Shown here piece after piece: positions 12,337-12,751 of a stretch of 12,751 nt of DNA. The position numbers were made by a program, and so were the translations under genes. Source of the DNA: Caulobacter segnis. GTDB taxonomy: Bacteria > Pseudomonadota > Alphaproteobacteria > Caulobacterales > Caulobacteraceae. The stretch lies in assembly GCF_003243465.1 (NCBI RefSeq), contig NZ_QFQZ01000103.1, forward strand, positions 1 to 12,751, read 5' to 3'. The notes beneath the pieces were generated by a model. That model worked only from the letters and a program-made list of their open reading frames with translations, was not told the DNA's origin and did no database searches. Within the stretch, counting starts at the first letter, position 1. Every line of letters begins with the position of its first letter.

Positions 12337-12751
12337 ATGTCGTCGTCAAACGCCGCCAAGTTCGTCCGCCTCCTGGTGCTCGCCGCCGTGATCGGCGCCC
12401 TGGGCCTAGCCGTCGCGCCGGCCCACGCCGCTGACCGCAAGCCGCTGTTCTACAATGGTCCCAAGACAGCCACGGCCCAGGACCCGATCGAGTTCGCGGC
12501 CGGCGACGATCTGTCCAAGGTCGGATCGGGCTTGATCTGGCAGAACGAAAAGGGCGGGGTGAAGGGCCTCAAGCAGGTGGTCATCGCGTCGTTCCAGGTC
12601 GAGTTCGTGATGAACTCCTCGGCCGCCTCGACCGGCTCGGGCCTGTCGCAGTCCAAGGTCAGCTACACCCTGTCGGGGCCTGGCGAGCAGGACATGCAGG
12701 CGATCACCAACGCCTATTACGCCAAGTTCGTCGAGGAGCTGGCCGCCACCG
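12337..12751 (+). CDS. Secreted protein with signal peptide (partial)
   Basis: The frame opens at ATG 12337 and is still open at the window edge (138 codons visible), so the C-terminus is missing. The N-terminus has a standard Sec signal: a Lys/Arg start, the hydrophobic stretch VRLLVLAAVIGALGLAVA, and a probable cleavage site after AHA (APAHA/ADRK). The mature part begins with PLFYNGPKTATAQDP and is Gly/Ser/Lys-rich, with VVIASFQVEFVMNS and SKVSYTLSGPG suggesting beta strands. It is probably periplasmic or outer-membrane associated. I do not recognise the family. It lies 106 bases downstream of the AraC-type gene on the same strand. GC-rich codons match that neighbour. Confidence 0.8.
   Translation, partial: MSSSNAAKFVRLLVLAAVIGALGLAVAPAHAADRKPLFYNGPKTATAQDPIEFAAGDDLSKVGSGLIWQNEKGGVKGLKQVVIASFQVEFVMNSSAASTGSGLSQSKVSYTLSGPGEQDMQAITNAYYAKFVEELAAT

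Noticed and set aside
1..12751. tRNA, rRNA or CRISPR arrays
   Set aside because: I saw no cloverleaf-like sequence, rRNA segment or regularly spaced long repeats; the only regular array is the iterons.

Overview
The window looks like high-GC alphaproteobacterial accessory DNA, most probably from Caulobacter or a close relative. Signs of this are the GC-rich codon use, the type of ParA/ParB/Rep replicon, a GAAC-N7-GAAC box matching the alphaproteobacterial LexA site, and the style of the AraC-type regulator and the exported protein at the right end. Species and plasmid identity are inference. The core of the window (about 2.96-7.09 kb) is a complete low-copy plasmid or chromid maintenance module: promoter palindromes, parA, parB, two 18-bp palindromes that are strong parS candidates, an RPA-family replication initiator gene, then an origin with five direct 16-bp iterons, one more iteron in inverted orientation, a DnaA box and an AT-rich stretch.

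Left of the replicon are an IS3-family transposase remnant (1-79), an unrecognised 246-codon gene (264-1004) and a hipBA-type toxin-antitoxin operon (about 1136-2745) with two matched operators; it would add post-segregational stability. Right of the origin is a cluster of small genes: a minus-strand WGR-domain protein translationally coupled to a predicted three-helix membrane protein, and on the plus strand a 192-residue protein with an EID motif suggestive of a restriction-like nuclease fold and a 48-residue single-span membrane protein with a near-ideal ribosome binding site.

From about 8.77 to 11.2 kb the DNA is a gene graveyard: a DUF2779 protein with a large in-frame internal deletion, a DnaQ-like 3'-5' exonuclease with a changed catalytic residue and a frameshift near its C-terminus, a promoter with an SOS box that now drives only a 15-codon ORF, and an Xre/MbcA/ParS-type antitoxin gene with a one-base frameshift and no visible toxin partner. 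After about 11.3 kb the sequence becomes uniformly GC-rich and intact: an AraC-family regulator and a secreted protein that runs off the window.

Working together: ParA/ParB and the twin palindromes would segregate the replicon, Rep would bind the iterons to open the AT-rich region with DnaA, and HipBA would act as an addiction module. The least described parts are the twin-parS/iteron layout and the WGR/membrane/EID-protein/small-membrane-protein cluster beside the origin. All family calls were made by eye from motifs; no database search was run.
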